A DNA stretch of 8,772 nt from an uncultured Actinomycetes bacterium (GTDB taxonomy: Bacteria > Actinomycetota > Acidimicrobiia > Acidimicrobiales > Microtrichaceae): positions 1-8,772 of the forward strand of contig CAIYXG010000499.1 in assembly GCA_903930035.1 (NCBI GenBank). Reading direction: 5' to 3'. Shown piece after piece: positions 1 through 5,722 of this stretch; the stretch's first letter is position 1; the number at the start of each line of letters is the position of its first letter. Both the position numbers and the translations under genes were made by a program. The notes beneath the pieces are model-generated. The model ran no database searches, had not been told where the DNA came from, and saw nothing but the letters and a program-made list of their open reading frames with translations.

Positions 1-177
1 CGTCCCGACCGTCATCGACGAGCAGTTCCGGAAGGAGATGCTCGTCGTCCCGGCGGCGGCGGGCGTCGCGGTCAGCGGGCTGAGCGTGGCCGTGGCGACG
101 ACGGCGGCCACGGCGCCGGCCAGCAGCTTGCGCAGCCGCGGTGCTCGTCGGACGGTGGGGACAGTGTCGGTGTGCAT
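1..177 (-). CDS. Secreted protein, N-terminal part only (runs off the left edge)
   Basis: An open frame read leftwards from the ATG at 177 stays open for 59 codons to the window edge. The product starts with a textbook export signal. Residues 1-17 are polar and basic (RRAPRLRK at 10-17). Residues 18-35 are a hydrophobic Ala/Val/Leu core. Residues 38-42 read TPAAA, an AxA-type signal peptidase I site, with cleavage expected after A42. The mature part begins GTTSISFRNC and is too short to assign to a family. The RR pair is not followed by the usual Tat pattern, so Sec export is more likely. No Shine-Dalgarno sequence is seen before the ATG, and no better in-frame start was noticed just upstream. 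The signal peptide is the reason for choosing this start. The gene is divergent from the unit starting at 496. Confidence 0.72.
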   Translation of the reverse strand, partial: MHTDTVPTVRRAPRLRKLLAGAVAAVVATATLSPLTATPAAAGTTSISFRNCSSMTVGT

Positions 178-185
178 GGTCGGTT

Positions 186-295
186 TCTGCAGAGGGGGGT
201 GGGGGACGAGACCGTGCCGGTCCCGAGTGACGTCACGCAGAGTGAAACGAAGATTCCTCGTTCCGTGAAGGGGGCTACCCCCCGAGTGGTTCTGC
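186..295 (-). promoter_or_regulatory. Candidate structured 5' leader RNA of the secreted-protein gene
   Basis: Read on the minus strand, this stretch holds nested and stacked inverted repeats. GCAGA (295-291) can pair with TCTGC (241-237), enclosing two stems: five pairs of 282-278 with 274-270 around a TAG loop, and AACGAGG (262-256) with CTTCGTT (252-246) around AAT. Next come the perfect palindrome GTGACGTCAC (236-227) and the stem CGGGACCG/CGGTCTCG (225-218 with 214-207) around GCA. Two of these stems contain an A-C mismatch on the plus strand that becomes a G-U pair on the minus strand, which favours minus-strand RNA. A palindrome TCTGCAGA (193-186) lies 9 bases before the start codon. 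It matches no riboswitch class that I recognise. It could instead be a set of protein operators. Confidence 0.35.
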
Positions 296-482
296 CTAGG
301 GCGGGTGGAAGCCCCTATGGCAAAGGGCACACCGTCCTGCGGGGGCGTGCCGGCGGGTCCGACTGATGGTCACGCTCGGTGGTCGTCCCACTCTGTTCAG
401 CGGTCAATGTGGGAGTGACTCCCGCCCTGGCTCGGGGCCGGCCGCGGGTAGGTGGCGGGACGGGGCCCGTCCCGCCGGCGGC
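296..482. other. Rest of the divergent intergenic gap, no gene seen
   Basis: This stretch completes the 318-base gap between the divergent starts at 177 and 496. The open frames crossing it use many A- or T-ending codons, for example the codons after the ATG at 379. That is unlike the strongly G/C-ending codons of the neighbouring genes, so I do not think they are translated. A promoter for the minus-strand leader should lie here, but I find no convincing pair of hexamers. CATAGG on the minus strand around 315-320 is a weak -10 candidate. Confidence 0.4.
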
Positions 483-488
483 TACCTT
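483..488 (+). promoter_or_regulatory. Putative -10 element (TACCTT) of a leaderless promoter
   Basis: TACCTT fits the actinobacterial TANNNT -10 pattern and ends 7 bases before the ATG at 496. Transcription would then start at or next to that ATG, giving a leaderless message. This fits the absence of any ribosome binding site there. No -35 match was found at the usual distance. Confidence 0.4.
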
Positions 489-495
489 CCTGCCG

Positions 496-1668
496 ATGCT
501 GCGGGCGCCCACACAGCCGACGGGGACCGGTCCGACCGGCGGGCTCGGCCCCGTCGACGGTCCCGACATGGCGCTGCCCGGGTCGCAGCAGCTGGTGCCG
601 GTGCTGCTCGGGCTGCTGCTGGTCGTGTGCCTGGTGGGGCTCGGCGTCGCGCTCGTGGTGCGGGCGCGCCGCGCCCGGCGCACGGGCCGGAAGGGGCGTC
701 CCACCGCTGCCGTCTCGTTCGCCGTGGTCGCGGTCCTCGCCGGCGTGCTGGCGTTCGTCAACCTGCCGCCGCGGTTCTTCGTCCCCGAGTTCCCGGCCCT
801 GCCGCGCCTGTTGCCGGAGCAGGCGTTCTTCTACCGGCAGGTGTCCGACCTGCCCGTGTCGCCCCAGAGCGCCGCGTGGGTCGCGTCGCAGCAGGACCTG
901 CCGCTCATGGCCGGCTTCGGCGGCACGGTGGTGGGCGGCTCGGTGGACGGCGTGCCCTTCAACCCCGTCGACGCCGCGACCCCCCGGGTGGTCGTGAACT
1001 ACACGATGTTCCCGCAGACCTCTCCCAAGGACCCGGTCCCGATGGCCGACCCGGCCTACATCGAGACCATGCCGCGCTACGCCTACGACCAGCACTACGT
1101 GGCGGTGGACCTGGACGCCGGGACCATGTGGGAGCTCATCAACGTGCGCAACTGGTTCGGCCGCTGGGAGGCGGGGTCGGGCGCCGTGTGGGACCTGGAC
1201 ACGCTCACCTACCCCACGGGCTCCACCACGGCGTCGGGCCTGCCGCTGCTGCCGGGCAGCATCAACTTCGACGAGGTCGCGGCCGGGTCGGTCGACCACG
1301 TCGTGCTCTTCACCAGCCCGGTCTCCCGGTCGTTGCAGCACGTGTGGCCGGCGCGGGGCACCGACGGTCGCGACGCGGCGCCGACCGCCATGCCGCAGGG
1401 CGCGTGGCTCCGGCTCAAGCAGGGCACGGACCTGTCCCGGCTCGGTCCCCAGGCCAAGGTCGTGGCCCAGGGCCTCCAGCGCTACGGCATGGTCCTGTCC
1501 GACACGAGCGGCGGGAACATGGCGCTGAGGGGCGTGCCGGACGCCCGCTGGGACGACGCCGACCTGGCGACGCTGCAGACCATCTCTGCCTCGGACTTCG
1601 AGGTCGTCGACACGTCCGGGATCAAGGTGGCCGACGACTCGATGGAAGCCGTCCCGCGGCCCGGCTGA
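496..1668 (+). CDS. Membrane-anchored protein of unknown function, large extracytoplasmic domain
   Basis: The 390-residue product has two hydrophobic segments at about residues 33-55 and 71-89. They are separated by a very basic loop (RARRARRTGRKGR, 56-68), which should stay inside the cell. This predicts a hairpin anchor with the 300-residue remainder outside the membrane. The remainder contains WPAR (284-287), MPQGAWLRLK (299-308), QRYGMVLSD (328-336) and a closing stretch with DARWDDADL followed by SDFEVVD. I recognise this arrangement from a widespread uncharacterised group of bacterial secreted proteins, but I know no function for it. The start at 496 is chosen for the -10-like TACCTT just upstream and because codon bias weakens before it. 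ATG 568 is possible and would keep both membrane segments. The gene is followed after one base by the YaaA gene, so the two are probably co-translated. Confidence 0.75.
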   Translation: MLRAPTQPTGTGPTGGLGPVDGPDMALPGSQQLVPVLLGLLLVVCLVGLGVALVVRARRARRTGRKGRPTAAVSFAVVAVLAGVLAFVNLPPRFFVPEFPALPRLLPEQAFFYRQVSDLPVSPQSAAWVASQQDLPLMAGFGGTVVGGSVDGVPFNPVDAATPRVVVNYTMFPQTSPKDPVPMADPAYIETMPRYAYDQHYVAVDLDAGTMWELINVRNWFGRWEAGSGAVWDLDTLTYPTGSTTASGLPLLPGSINFDEVAAGSVDHVVLFTSPVSRSLQHVWPARGTDGRDAAPTAMPQGAWLRLKQGTDLSRLGPQAKVVAQGLQRYGMVLSDTSGGNMALRGVPDARWDDADLATLQTISASDFEVVDTSGIKVADDSMEAVPRPG

Positions 1669-1669
1669 C

Positions 1670-2461
1670 GTGGCAGCACCGCTGATCCTCCTGCCGCCCT
1701 CGGAGGGCAAGGCCGACGGCGGCTCGGGCGCGCCGTGGGCGCCTGGCACCATGGCGGTCGACCTCGACGAGTCCCGCGAGCGGGTGCTCGACGCGCTCGT
1801 GAGGACGGCGCGGTGGTCGGCGGCCCGCCGTCAGCAGCTCCTGGGCGTGAAGGGTGCGGCCCTCGCCGCCGCCACCGCCGCCAACGCGTCGGTCCGGACC
1901 TCGCCCACCCTTCCCGCGGTCGAGCGCTACACGGGCGTGCTCTACGACGCGCTGGACGTCGGCTCGCTCCGTGCCGCCGAGCGTCGTCGTCTCGACCGGA
2001 GCGTGCTCGTGGTCTCGGGCCTGTGGGGGCTGGTCGCGCCGTCGGACCCGCTGCCGGACTACAAGCTGAAGATGGGGGCCACGCTCCCCGGGCCCGGGAA
2101 GCTCCAGACGTTCTGGGCGCCGTCGTGCACCGACGCGCTCCTCGGGCGCGTCGGTCCGGGGCGGGGGGCTGCCGTGGTCTGGAACCTGCTGCCGGTCGAG
2201 CACGACGCGGTCTGGCGCCCGCCGGCCGGGTTCGCGCAGTACCGGGTCAAGTTCCTGGAGCGGCGCCCGGACGGCTCGCTGGTCGCCGTGGCCCACTGGA
2301 ACAAGCTCTTGAAGGGCGCCCTCGTGCGGTGGCTGCTGGCGCACCCCTCGGCCGGCCCCGAGGACCTGGGGGAGTGGGACCACCCGCTCGGGTACCGGCT
2401 GGACCCTGCCCGGACCGAGCGCGGTCCTGGGGGCACCACGCTGGTGCTCGTCCAGGTCTGA
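1670..2461 (+). CDS. yaaA: YaaA-family protein (DUF328/UPF0246)
   Basis: The 263-residue product matches the YaaA family along its whole length. It has the N-terminal LLPPSEGK (7-14), YTGVLYDALD, then SGLWGLV (116-122), PDYKLKMG (129-136), a WNLLPVEHDAVW stretch near 172-183, and HWNKLLKG (209-216). Length is normal for the family. In Escherichia coli YaaA is made under peroxide stress and limits damage by lowering free intracellular iron. Some relatives have been reported to bind DNA. The role in this organism is inferred from that. The protein looks cytoplasmic: there is no signal peptide or membrane segment. The GTG start lies one base after the stop of the preceding gene and has no good ribosome binding site of its own, which points to translational coupling in one operon. 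Confidence 0.85.
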   Translation: MAAPLILLPPSEGKADGGSGAPWAPGTMAVDLDESRERVLDALVRTARWSAARRQQLLGVKGAALAAATAANASVRTSPTLPAVERYTGVLYDALDVGSLRAAERRRLDRSVLVVSGLWGLVAPSDPLPDYKLKMGATLPGPGKLQTFWAPSCTDALLGRVGPGRGAAVVWNLLPVEHDAVWRPPAGFAQYRVKFLERRPDGSLVAVAHWNKLLKGALVRWLLAHPSAGPEDLGEWDHPLGYRLDPARTERGPGGTTLVLVQV

Positions 2462-2473
2462 CGCCCGTCGCCC

Positions 2474-2509
2474 TAGGGTCGGTCCCCAACAGTCCCCAAC
2501 AGGGAGGTG
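2474..2509 (+). promoter_or_regulatory. Putative promoter and ribosome binding site of the CMD-like gene
   Basis: TAGGGT at 2474-2479 fits a -10 hexamer and would start a transcript near 2486. GGGAGG at 2502-2507 is a strong Shine-Dalgarno sequence six bases before the ATG at 2514. Unlike several neighbours, this gene would have a conventional leader. No convincing -35 is seen. Confidence 0.45.
2482..2501 (+). repeat. Perfect tandem repeat, two copies of GTCCCCAACA
   Basis: Two identical 10-base units lie head to tail between the putative -10 and the ribosome binding site, with the next base repeating the first base of the unit. One unit per helical turn would suit a repressor site over the transcription start. 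Replication slippage is the simpler explanation. Confidence 0.85.
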
Positions 2510-2513
2510 CGCG

Positions 2514-3161
2514 ATGCCGCGACTGCGCGAAGTGTCCAGGTCCGAGGCGCCCGAGGTGGCACAGGGTTGGTACGACCTGCTCTTCGGCGAGGGGGTCGAC
2601 CCCGTCGCCACGCCCGGCACGGCGACGGGCACCCCCGGGACGTGGTGGACCGTCATGGCGCTCGTCCCCGACGTGTTCCGGCACGCCACCGACGGCCTGC
2701 TCCTCTACCGGTCGCCCGCCCGCTCGCTCGACCCGCGCCTGCGCGAGCTGGGCCAGCTGCGGCTGGGGTGGACCACGCAGAGCCGGTTCGTCTTCAGCCA
2801 GCACTGCAAGGCGGCCCGCACCGACGGCGTGCCCGAGGAGCAGATCGCCGCCATCGGGCACTGGTCCGCGGCCGGCTGCTACTCGCCCGCCGAGCGCGCC
2901 GTGCTGGCGTTCACCGACGGGCTCGTCCTGGAGCACGGCCGCATGGCGGACGGCGTGGTCGACGCGCTCAAGGAGCACCTGACCGACGAGCAGGTGCTGG
3001 AGCTCGCCTACATCCTCACCATGTACCTGCAGCACGCGGTGATGTCCCGCGCCCTCCGCCTGGAGTTCGACGACGTGGACGACCCCGTCGCCGAGGTCCC
3101 GGCCCCGGACGGCGACCCGTTCCTCCGCATCGGGCCGCCCGACCGCGGCGGACGCGCGTAA
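2514..3161 (+). CDS. Carboxymuconolactone decarboxylase (CMD) family protein
   Basis: The 215-residue helical product has the layout of CMD-domain proteins. A segment containing FVFSQHCKAAR (92-102) aligns with the active-site helix. It is followed by YSPAERAVLAFTD (123-135) and a C-terminal helical pair around LTDEQVLELAYILTMYLQ. The family covers carboxymuconolactone decarboxylases and AhpD-type hydroperoxide reductases. The AhpD catalytic CxxC is absent: the helix has a single cysteine (C98), with another at C122. AhpD-type peroxidase activity is therefore unlikely, and the substrate is unknown. The start is set by a strong ribosome binding site. The stop codon TAA at 3159-3161 also forms part of the putative -10 of the next gene. 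Confidence 0.8.
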   Translation: MPRLREVSRSEAPEVAQGWYDLLFGEGVDPVATPGTATGTPGTWWTVMALVPDVFRHATDGLLLYRSPARSLDPRLRELGQLRLGWTTQSRFVFSQHCKAARTDGVPEEQIAAIGHWSAAGCYSPAERAVLAFTDGLVLEHGRMADGVVDALKEHLTDEQVLELAYILTMYLQHAVMSRALRLEFDDVDDPVAEVPAPDGDPFLRIGPPDRGGRA

Positions 3162-3188
3162 CCTGCGGCCCGTCCGCCCTCTCAGGAG
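3159..3188 (+). promoter_or_regulatory. Putative -10 (TAACCT) and ribosome binding site of the F420-type oxidoreductase gene
   Basis: TAACCT at 3159-3164 overlaps the upstream gene's stop codon and is identical to the hexamer before tig. AGGAG at 3184-3188 lies seven bases before the ATG at 3196. A short leader of about 25 bases would result. Read-through from the upstream gene is also plausible. Confidence 0.4.
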
Positions 3189-3195
3189 CACCGTC

Positions 3196-3621
3196 ATGGC
3201 CGAGTACGCACCGTCCCCGTGGGAACCCATTGCCGAGCACGTCGAGCAGTACCTCTCGACCGGCGGCCAGGAGGGCGGTGTCTGGATGGACGCCCCGTGC
3301 ATCGTCCTGGAGACGACCGGGGCGAAGTCCGGCAGCACCCGGCGCACCCCGCTCATCCGTGTGCGGGTGGGCGACGGCTACGTCGTGATCGGGTCCATGG
3401 GCGGCGCCCCCACCAACCCGGCGTGGGTGCACAACCTGCGGGCCAACCCCGGCGTCGCGGTGTACGACATGGCGGACCGCCACGAGCTGGTGGCCCGCGA
3501 GGCCGAGGGCGACGAGAAGGCGGCGCTGTGGGCGGAGGCCACGAAGGTCTGGCCCGACTACGACGCCTACCAGGCGGGCACCGACCGGGTCATCCCGCTG
3601 TTCGTCTGCGAACCGGCCTGA
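3196..3621 (+). CDS. Deazaflavin (F420)-dependent oxidoreductase, Ddn-like nitroreductase family
   Basis: The 141-residue product is a typical short split-barrel member of the Ddn/DUF385 family, whose members bind the deazaflavin cofactor F420 and reduce varied substrates. Visible signatures are TTGAKSGSTRRTPL (40-53), the YVVIGSMGG strand (62-70) and NPAWVHNLRANP (74-85), which in relatives lies near the cofactor phosphate and ring. Length is normal for the family, and there is no membrane segment. The natural substrate cannot be read from sequence; relatives include quinone reductases and nitroimidazole activators. The start is supported by the AGGAG site. The gene implies that the organism makes F420. 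Confidence 0.85.
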   Translation: MAEYAPSPWEPIAEHVEQYLSTGGQEGGVWMDAPCIVLETTGAKSGSTRRTPLIRVRVGDGYVVIGSMGGAPTNPAWVHNLRANPGVAVYDMADRHELVAREAEGDEKAALWAEATKVWPDYDAYQAGTDRVIPLFVCEPA

Positions 3622-3689
3622 GCCCCGCGCCACCCCGCCGTGGCCCGCGGCCCCGGGGCGCGCGCCGCCGCTGACCCCGTCCGGGGGAC

Positions 3690-3695
3690 CACACT
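3690..3695 (+). promoter_or_regulatory. Weak -10-like element (CACACT) before the PAP2 gene
   Basis: CACACT ends seven bases before the ATG at 3703. This repeats the spacing seen before 496, but it is a poor match to TANNNT. There is no Shine-Dalgarno sequence before this ATG, which is the main reason to consider a leaderless start. Confidence 0.2.
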
Positions 3696-3702
3696 GCGGG
3701 AC

Positions 3703-4671
3703 ATGGACCAGCGAGCGGGGGAGGACGTGCCCGGGCCGACGGCGCAGGACCGCGTGCTCGTCCGCCGTCTGGCCGCCGGCGCGGCCGCCTGCGCAGGCCT
3801 CACGGCGCTGCTCTACGTCCTGGCCGTGCGCACCCGCACCGGCCAGCAGGTGGACGAGGCGGTGCTGCGCGGCGCGGTGCAGGTGTTCGGCGGCGTCCGC
3901 TGGTCGCCGACCGGTCGCATCGAGCGCGTGAGCGTCGTCTCCGTCGGGCTGTGCGCGGCGTTCGTCGTCGGCGTGGCCCTCGTGCGCGGCCGGCCCCGGC
4001 TGGCGGCGACGACGGCCGTCGTGGTGGGCGGGTCGCTGGTCACCGTCCAGGTCCTCAAGCGCGTCGTGCTGACGCGGCCGGACCTGGTCCCCACCGACTA
4101 CGCGCTCGGCCGGGGCTCCTTCCCGAGCGGCCACACCGCGGTCGGCATGGTCCTCGCCGTCGCGCTCGTGCTCGTCCTGCCGCTCCGGTTCCGGCCGTGG
4201 GCCTGGGTCGTGGTCGGGCTGTTCGGCGCGACGTTCGGCGTGTCGACCGTCGTGGGCGCCGACCACCGGCCGAGCGACGTCGTGGCCAGCCACCTGGTCG
4301 TGCTGGCGTGGGTGCTGGCCGGTGCCGCGGTGCTGGTGGCGGCGCGGGGCAGCACCGACCCCGCCGACCCGCCGCCGTCGACGGTGCGCCTCCCGCTCGT
4401 CGTGCTCGTGGTGCCGGGTGCTGCGGCGGCGCTGGGTGCCGCGCTGGCCGCCGTCGTGGTGGTCGTGCTCGACCCGGCACGGACGGCGGCGCTCCGGGCC
4501 GCGTTCTTCGGGCTGGCCGTGCTCGCACTCTCCGCCGAGGCGGCGTTCGTCACGGCGCTGCTGCTGGTCGTGTTCCGGGCGGTCTCGCTCGACCCCCGGC
4601 CCGACGTGGCGCCGCCGGAGGGGCGTGCGCCCGACCCCGTCACCGGTCCGGTCGGCGCAGAGAGCGGGTGA
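3703..4671 (+). CDS. PAP2-superfamily integral membrane phosphatase
   Basis: The 322-residue product is a polytopic membrane protein with a PAP2 active site. Motif 1 is K119...R125-P126, motif 2 is PSGH (141-144) and motif 3 is S181...H188...D192. H188 would be the nucleophile and H144 the acid. Such enzymes dephosphorylate lipid phosphates, for example undecaprenyl diphosphate, phosphatidate or phosphatidylglycerol phosphate; the substrate here is not determined. Motif 1 has one residue fewer between K and RP than the classic KX6RP. The Arg that follows Ser in motif 3 is Thr, a variation I associate with an actinobacterial subgroup. About two extra hydrophobic segments follow the catalytic core, then a polar tail. 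ATG 3703 is preferred over GTG 3640, whose extension is low-complexity Ala/Gly/Arg. The stop lies within the opposing tRNA-Gly. Confidence 0.82.
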   Translation: MDQRAGEDVPGPTAQDRVLVRRLAAGAAACAGLTALLYVLAVRTRTGQQVDEAVLRGAVQVFGGVRWSPTGRIERVSVVSVGLCAAFVVGVALVRGRPRLAATTAVVVGGSLVTVQVLKRVVLTRPDLVPTDYALGRGSFPSGHTAVGMVLAVALVLVLPLRFRPWAWVVVGLFGATFGVSTVVGADHRPSDVVASHLVVLAWVLAGAAVLVAARGSTDPADPPPSTVRLPLVVLVVPGAAAALGAALAAVVVVVLDPARTAALRAAFFGLAVLALSAEAAFVTALLLVVFRAVSLDPRPDVAPPEGRAPDPVTGPVGAESG

Positions 4672-4734
4672 CGGGAATCGAACCCGCATGACCAGCTTGG
4701 AAGGCTGGGACTCTAGCCATTGAGCTACACCCGC
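4663..4734 (-). tRNA. tRNA-Gly (anticodon TCC)
   Basis: The minus strand folds into a complete 72-base cloverleaf. The acceptor stem is GCGGGTG/CACCCGC, the D stem GCTC/GAGT has one G-U pair, the anticodon stem is CCAGC/GCTGG, and the T arm is GCGGG-TTCGATT-CCCGT. The anticodon TCC lies at 4701-4699. The discriminator base is T(U), as expected for bacterial tRNA-Gly. The 3' CCA is not encoded. It reads GGA (and possibly other GGN) glycine codons. Its last nine bases overlap the 3' end of the convergent PAP2 gene. Confidence 0.96.
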
Positions 4735-4753
4735 GTGCCGTGAGGCAGCGCTG

Positions 4754-4759
4754 ACGCTA
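4754..4759 (-). promoter_or_regulatory. Possible -10 element (TAGCGT) for tRNA-Gly
   Basis: On the minus strand TAGCGT lies 19 bases before the tRNA 5' end, in the 36-base gap after the hydrolase stop. A tiny inverted repeat, GCGCT (4748-4752) with AGCGC (4759-4763), overlaps it and could equally be a weak terminator for the hydrolase. Co-transcription with the hydrolase is also possible. Confidence 0.2.
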
Positions 4760-4770
4760 GCGCGACGGGG

Positions 4771-5664
4771 TCAGGCGCCCGAGCTGCCGAACATCTTGGT
4801 CAGCTCGTCGTGGTCCATGCGGGCCGGCTCGGTCGTGGCGATGAAGTCGACGAGCAGTCCGGCGAACCGGCGCGGGTCCTCGCAGTGCGGGAAGTGCCCG
4901 CAGCCGTCCATGACCTCGAGCCGGCTGCCCGGGAGCATCTCGTGCGCCTCGTAGGCGTGGGAGACCGGGATCACCGGGTCGTGGTCCCCCCACACGACCA
5001 TCGTGGGCAGGTGCTGGGCCAGGTAGAGGCGGTCGCGGGCCGAGACCCGCTGGCCCTTGACGTCGACCACGGCCCGCAGCGTGTGCAGGAACGCGTTCCG
5101 GGTGCGCGGGTCGATGAGCGAGGTGTAGGCCCGCCACATCTCCTGGGTCGCCGCACTCGGCTGCAGGCCGAGCTTGCCCGCCCACCCGGCCACGGTCTCG
5201 CCGACCGTCCGGTAGAAGGGCTGGAAGGCGATGGGGAGGACGGCGCCGACCCCGGGGGCGGCCAGGCCGCGCAGCACCGGCATGACCTCCTTGCCCAGTC
5301 CGCCGGCGCACACCAGGACGAGCCGCTCGCAGCGCTCCGGGTGCTGGTAGGCGAGCTGCATGGCCACGCCGCCGCCGAGCGACTGCCCCACGACGGTGGC
5401 CCGCTCGTGGCCGAGCGCCACCAGCAGGTCGCGCAGGAACCCGGCGTAGGCGCCGAGCGAGTAGTCGCCGCGCCACTTGTCCGAGCGGCCGTGGCCCGGC
5501 AGGTCGGGCGCCACGTAGGTCATGTACGGCGCCAGGTCGTCGAGGACCGGGACCCACGACGACGAGCTGCCGGCCATCCCGTGGATCAGCAGCACGACGG
5601 GACCCTCGCCGCCGGTGCGGTAGGAGATCTCGTGGCCGTGGACGGTGACCGTGCGGCGTTCCAT
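4771..5664 (-). CDS. Alpha/beta-fold hydrolase
   Basis: The 297-residue product is a cytoplasmic alpha/beta hydrolase with all core features in order: the oxyanion-hole segment LLIHGMAGSSSSW (25-37), PDLPGHGRSD (53-62), the nucleophile elbow GQSLGGG with S95, the acid in GDHDPVIP (D229), and the histidine in GCGHFPH (H257). The region at about 130-210 forms the variable cap that sets specificity. Similarity is closest to the general esterase, epoxide-hydrolase-like and C-C hydrolase group. The HGM in place of HGF and the catalytic Ser argue against a haloalkane dehalogenase, which has Asp as nucleophile. The substrate is unknown. The start is supported by a -10-like TACCGT six bases upstream, with no Shine-Dalgarno sequence. 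It lies between two tRNA genes on the same strand. Confidence 0.88.
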   Translation of the reverse strand: MERRTVTVHGHEISYRTGGEGPVVLLIHGMAGSSSSWVPVLDDLAPYMTYVAPDLPGHGRSDKWRGDYSLGAYAGFLRDLLVALGHERATVVGQSLGGGVAMQLAYQHPERCERLVLVCAGGLGKEVMPVLRGLAAPGVGAVLPIAFQPFYRTVGETVAGWAGKLGLQPSAATQEMWRAYTSLIDPRTRNAFLHTLRAVVDVKGQRVSARDRLYLAQHLPTMVVWGDHDPVIPVSHAYEAHEMLPGSRLEVMDGCGHFPHCEDPRRFAGLLVDFIATTEPARMDHDELTKMFGSSGA

Positions 5665-5670
5665 CCGTCC

Positions 5671-5676
5671 ACGGTA
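5671..5676 (-). promoter_or_regulatory. Putative -10 (TACCGT) of a leaderless promoter for the hydrolase
   Basis: TACCGT on the minus strand ends six bases before the ATG at 5664. GGGACA (5700-5695) lies 18 bases upstream and shares ACA with the -35 consensus. Transcription would start at or next to the ATG. Confidence 0.4.
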
Positions 5677-5722
5677 CGCCGGTCGCGGCCGGGTTGTCCC
5701 AAGTTCCTCTTCGGAGGCGCTG

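Noticed and set aside
379..495. Earlier ATG at 379 as the start of the membrane-anchored protein
   Set aside because: Codons between 379 and 495 lack the strong G/C third-position bias, there is no ribosome binding site, and a -10-like TACCTT sits inside the extension.
366..1685. Plus-strand open frame of 439 residues overlapping the membrane-anchored protein gene
   Set aside because: It is rich in Ala/Gly/Arg and lacks motifs. The other plus frame has two membrane segments and recognisable blocks.
397..1752. Long minus-strand open frame (451 residues) opposite the membrane-anchored protein gene
   Set aside because: It mirrors the G/C-ending codons of the plus-strand gene, its product is low-complexity Arg/His/Gly/Pro, and it crosses into yaaA. 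The plus frame has membrane segments and family motifs.
3650..3659. GCCCCGGGGC palindrome after the F420-type gene as a terminator
   Set aside because: It has no loop of its own, the flanking bases do not extend the stem well, and no T-run follows. The composition alone makes it likely by chance.
3640..3702. GTG 3640 as the PAP2 start
   Set aside because: The added 21 residues are low-complexity Ala/Gly/Arg and no ribosome binding site precedes the GTG. ATG 3703 leads more directly into the first membrane segment.
3016..4689. Minus-strand open frame of 557 residues across three plus-strand genes
   Set aside because: It is opposite three genes with recognisable motifs and overlaps tRNA-Gly. 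The product is compositionally biased (Arg, His, Asp) with no domain.
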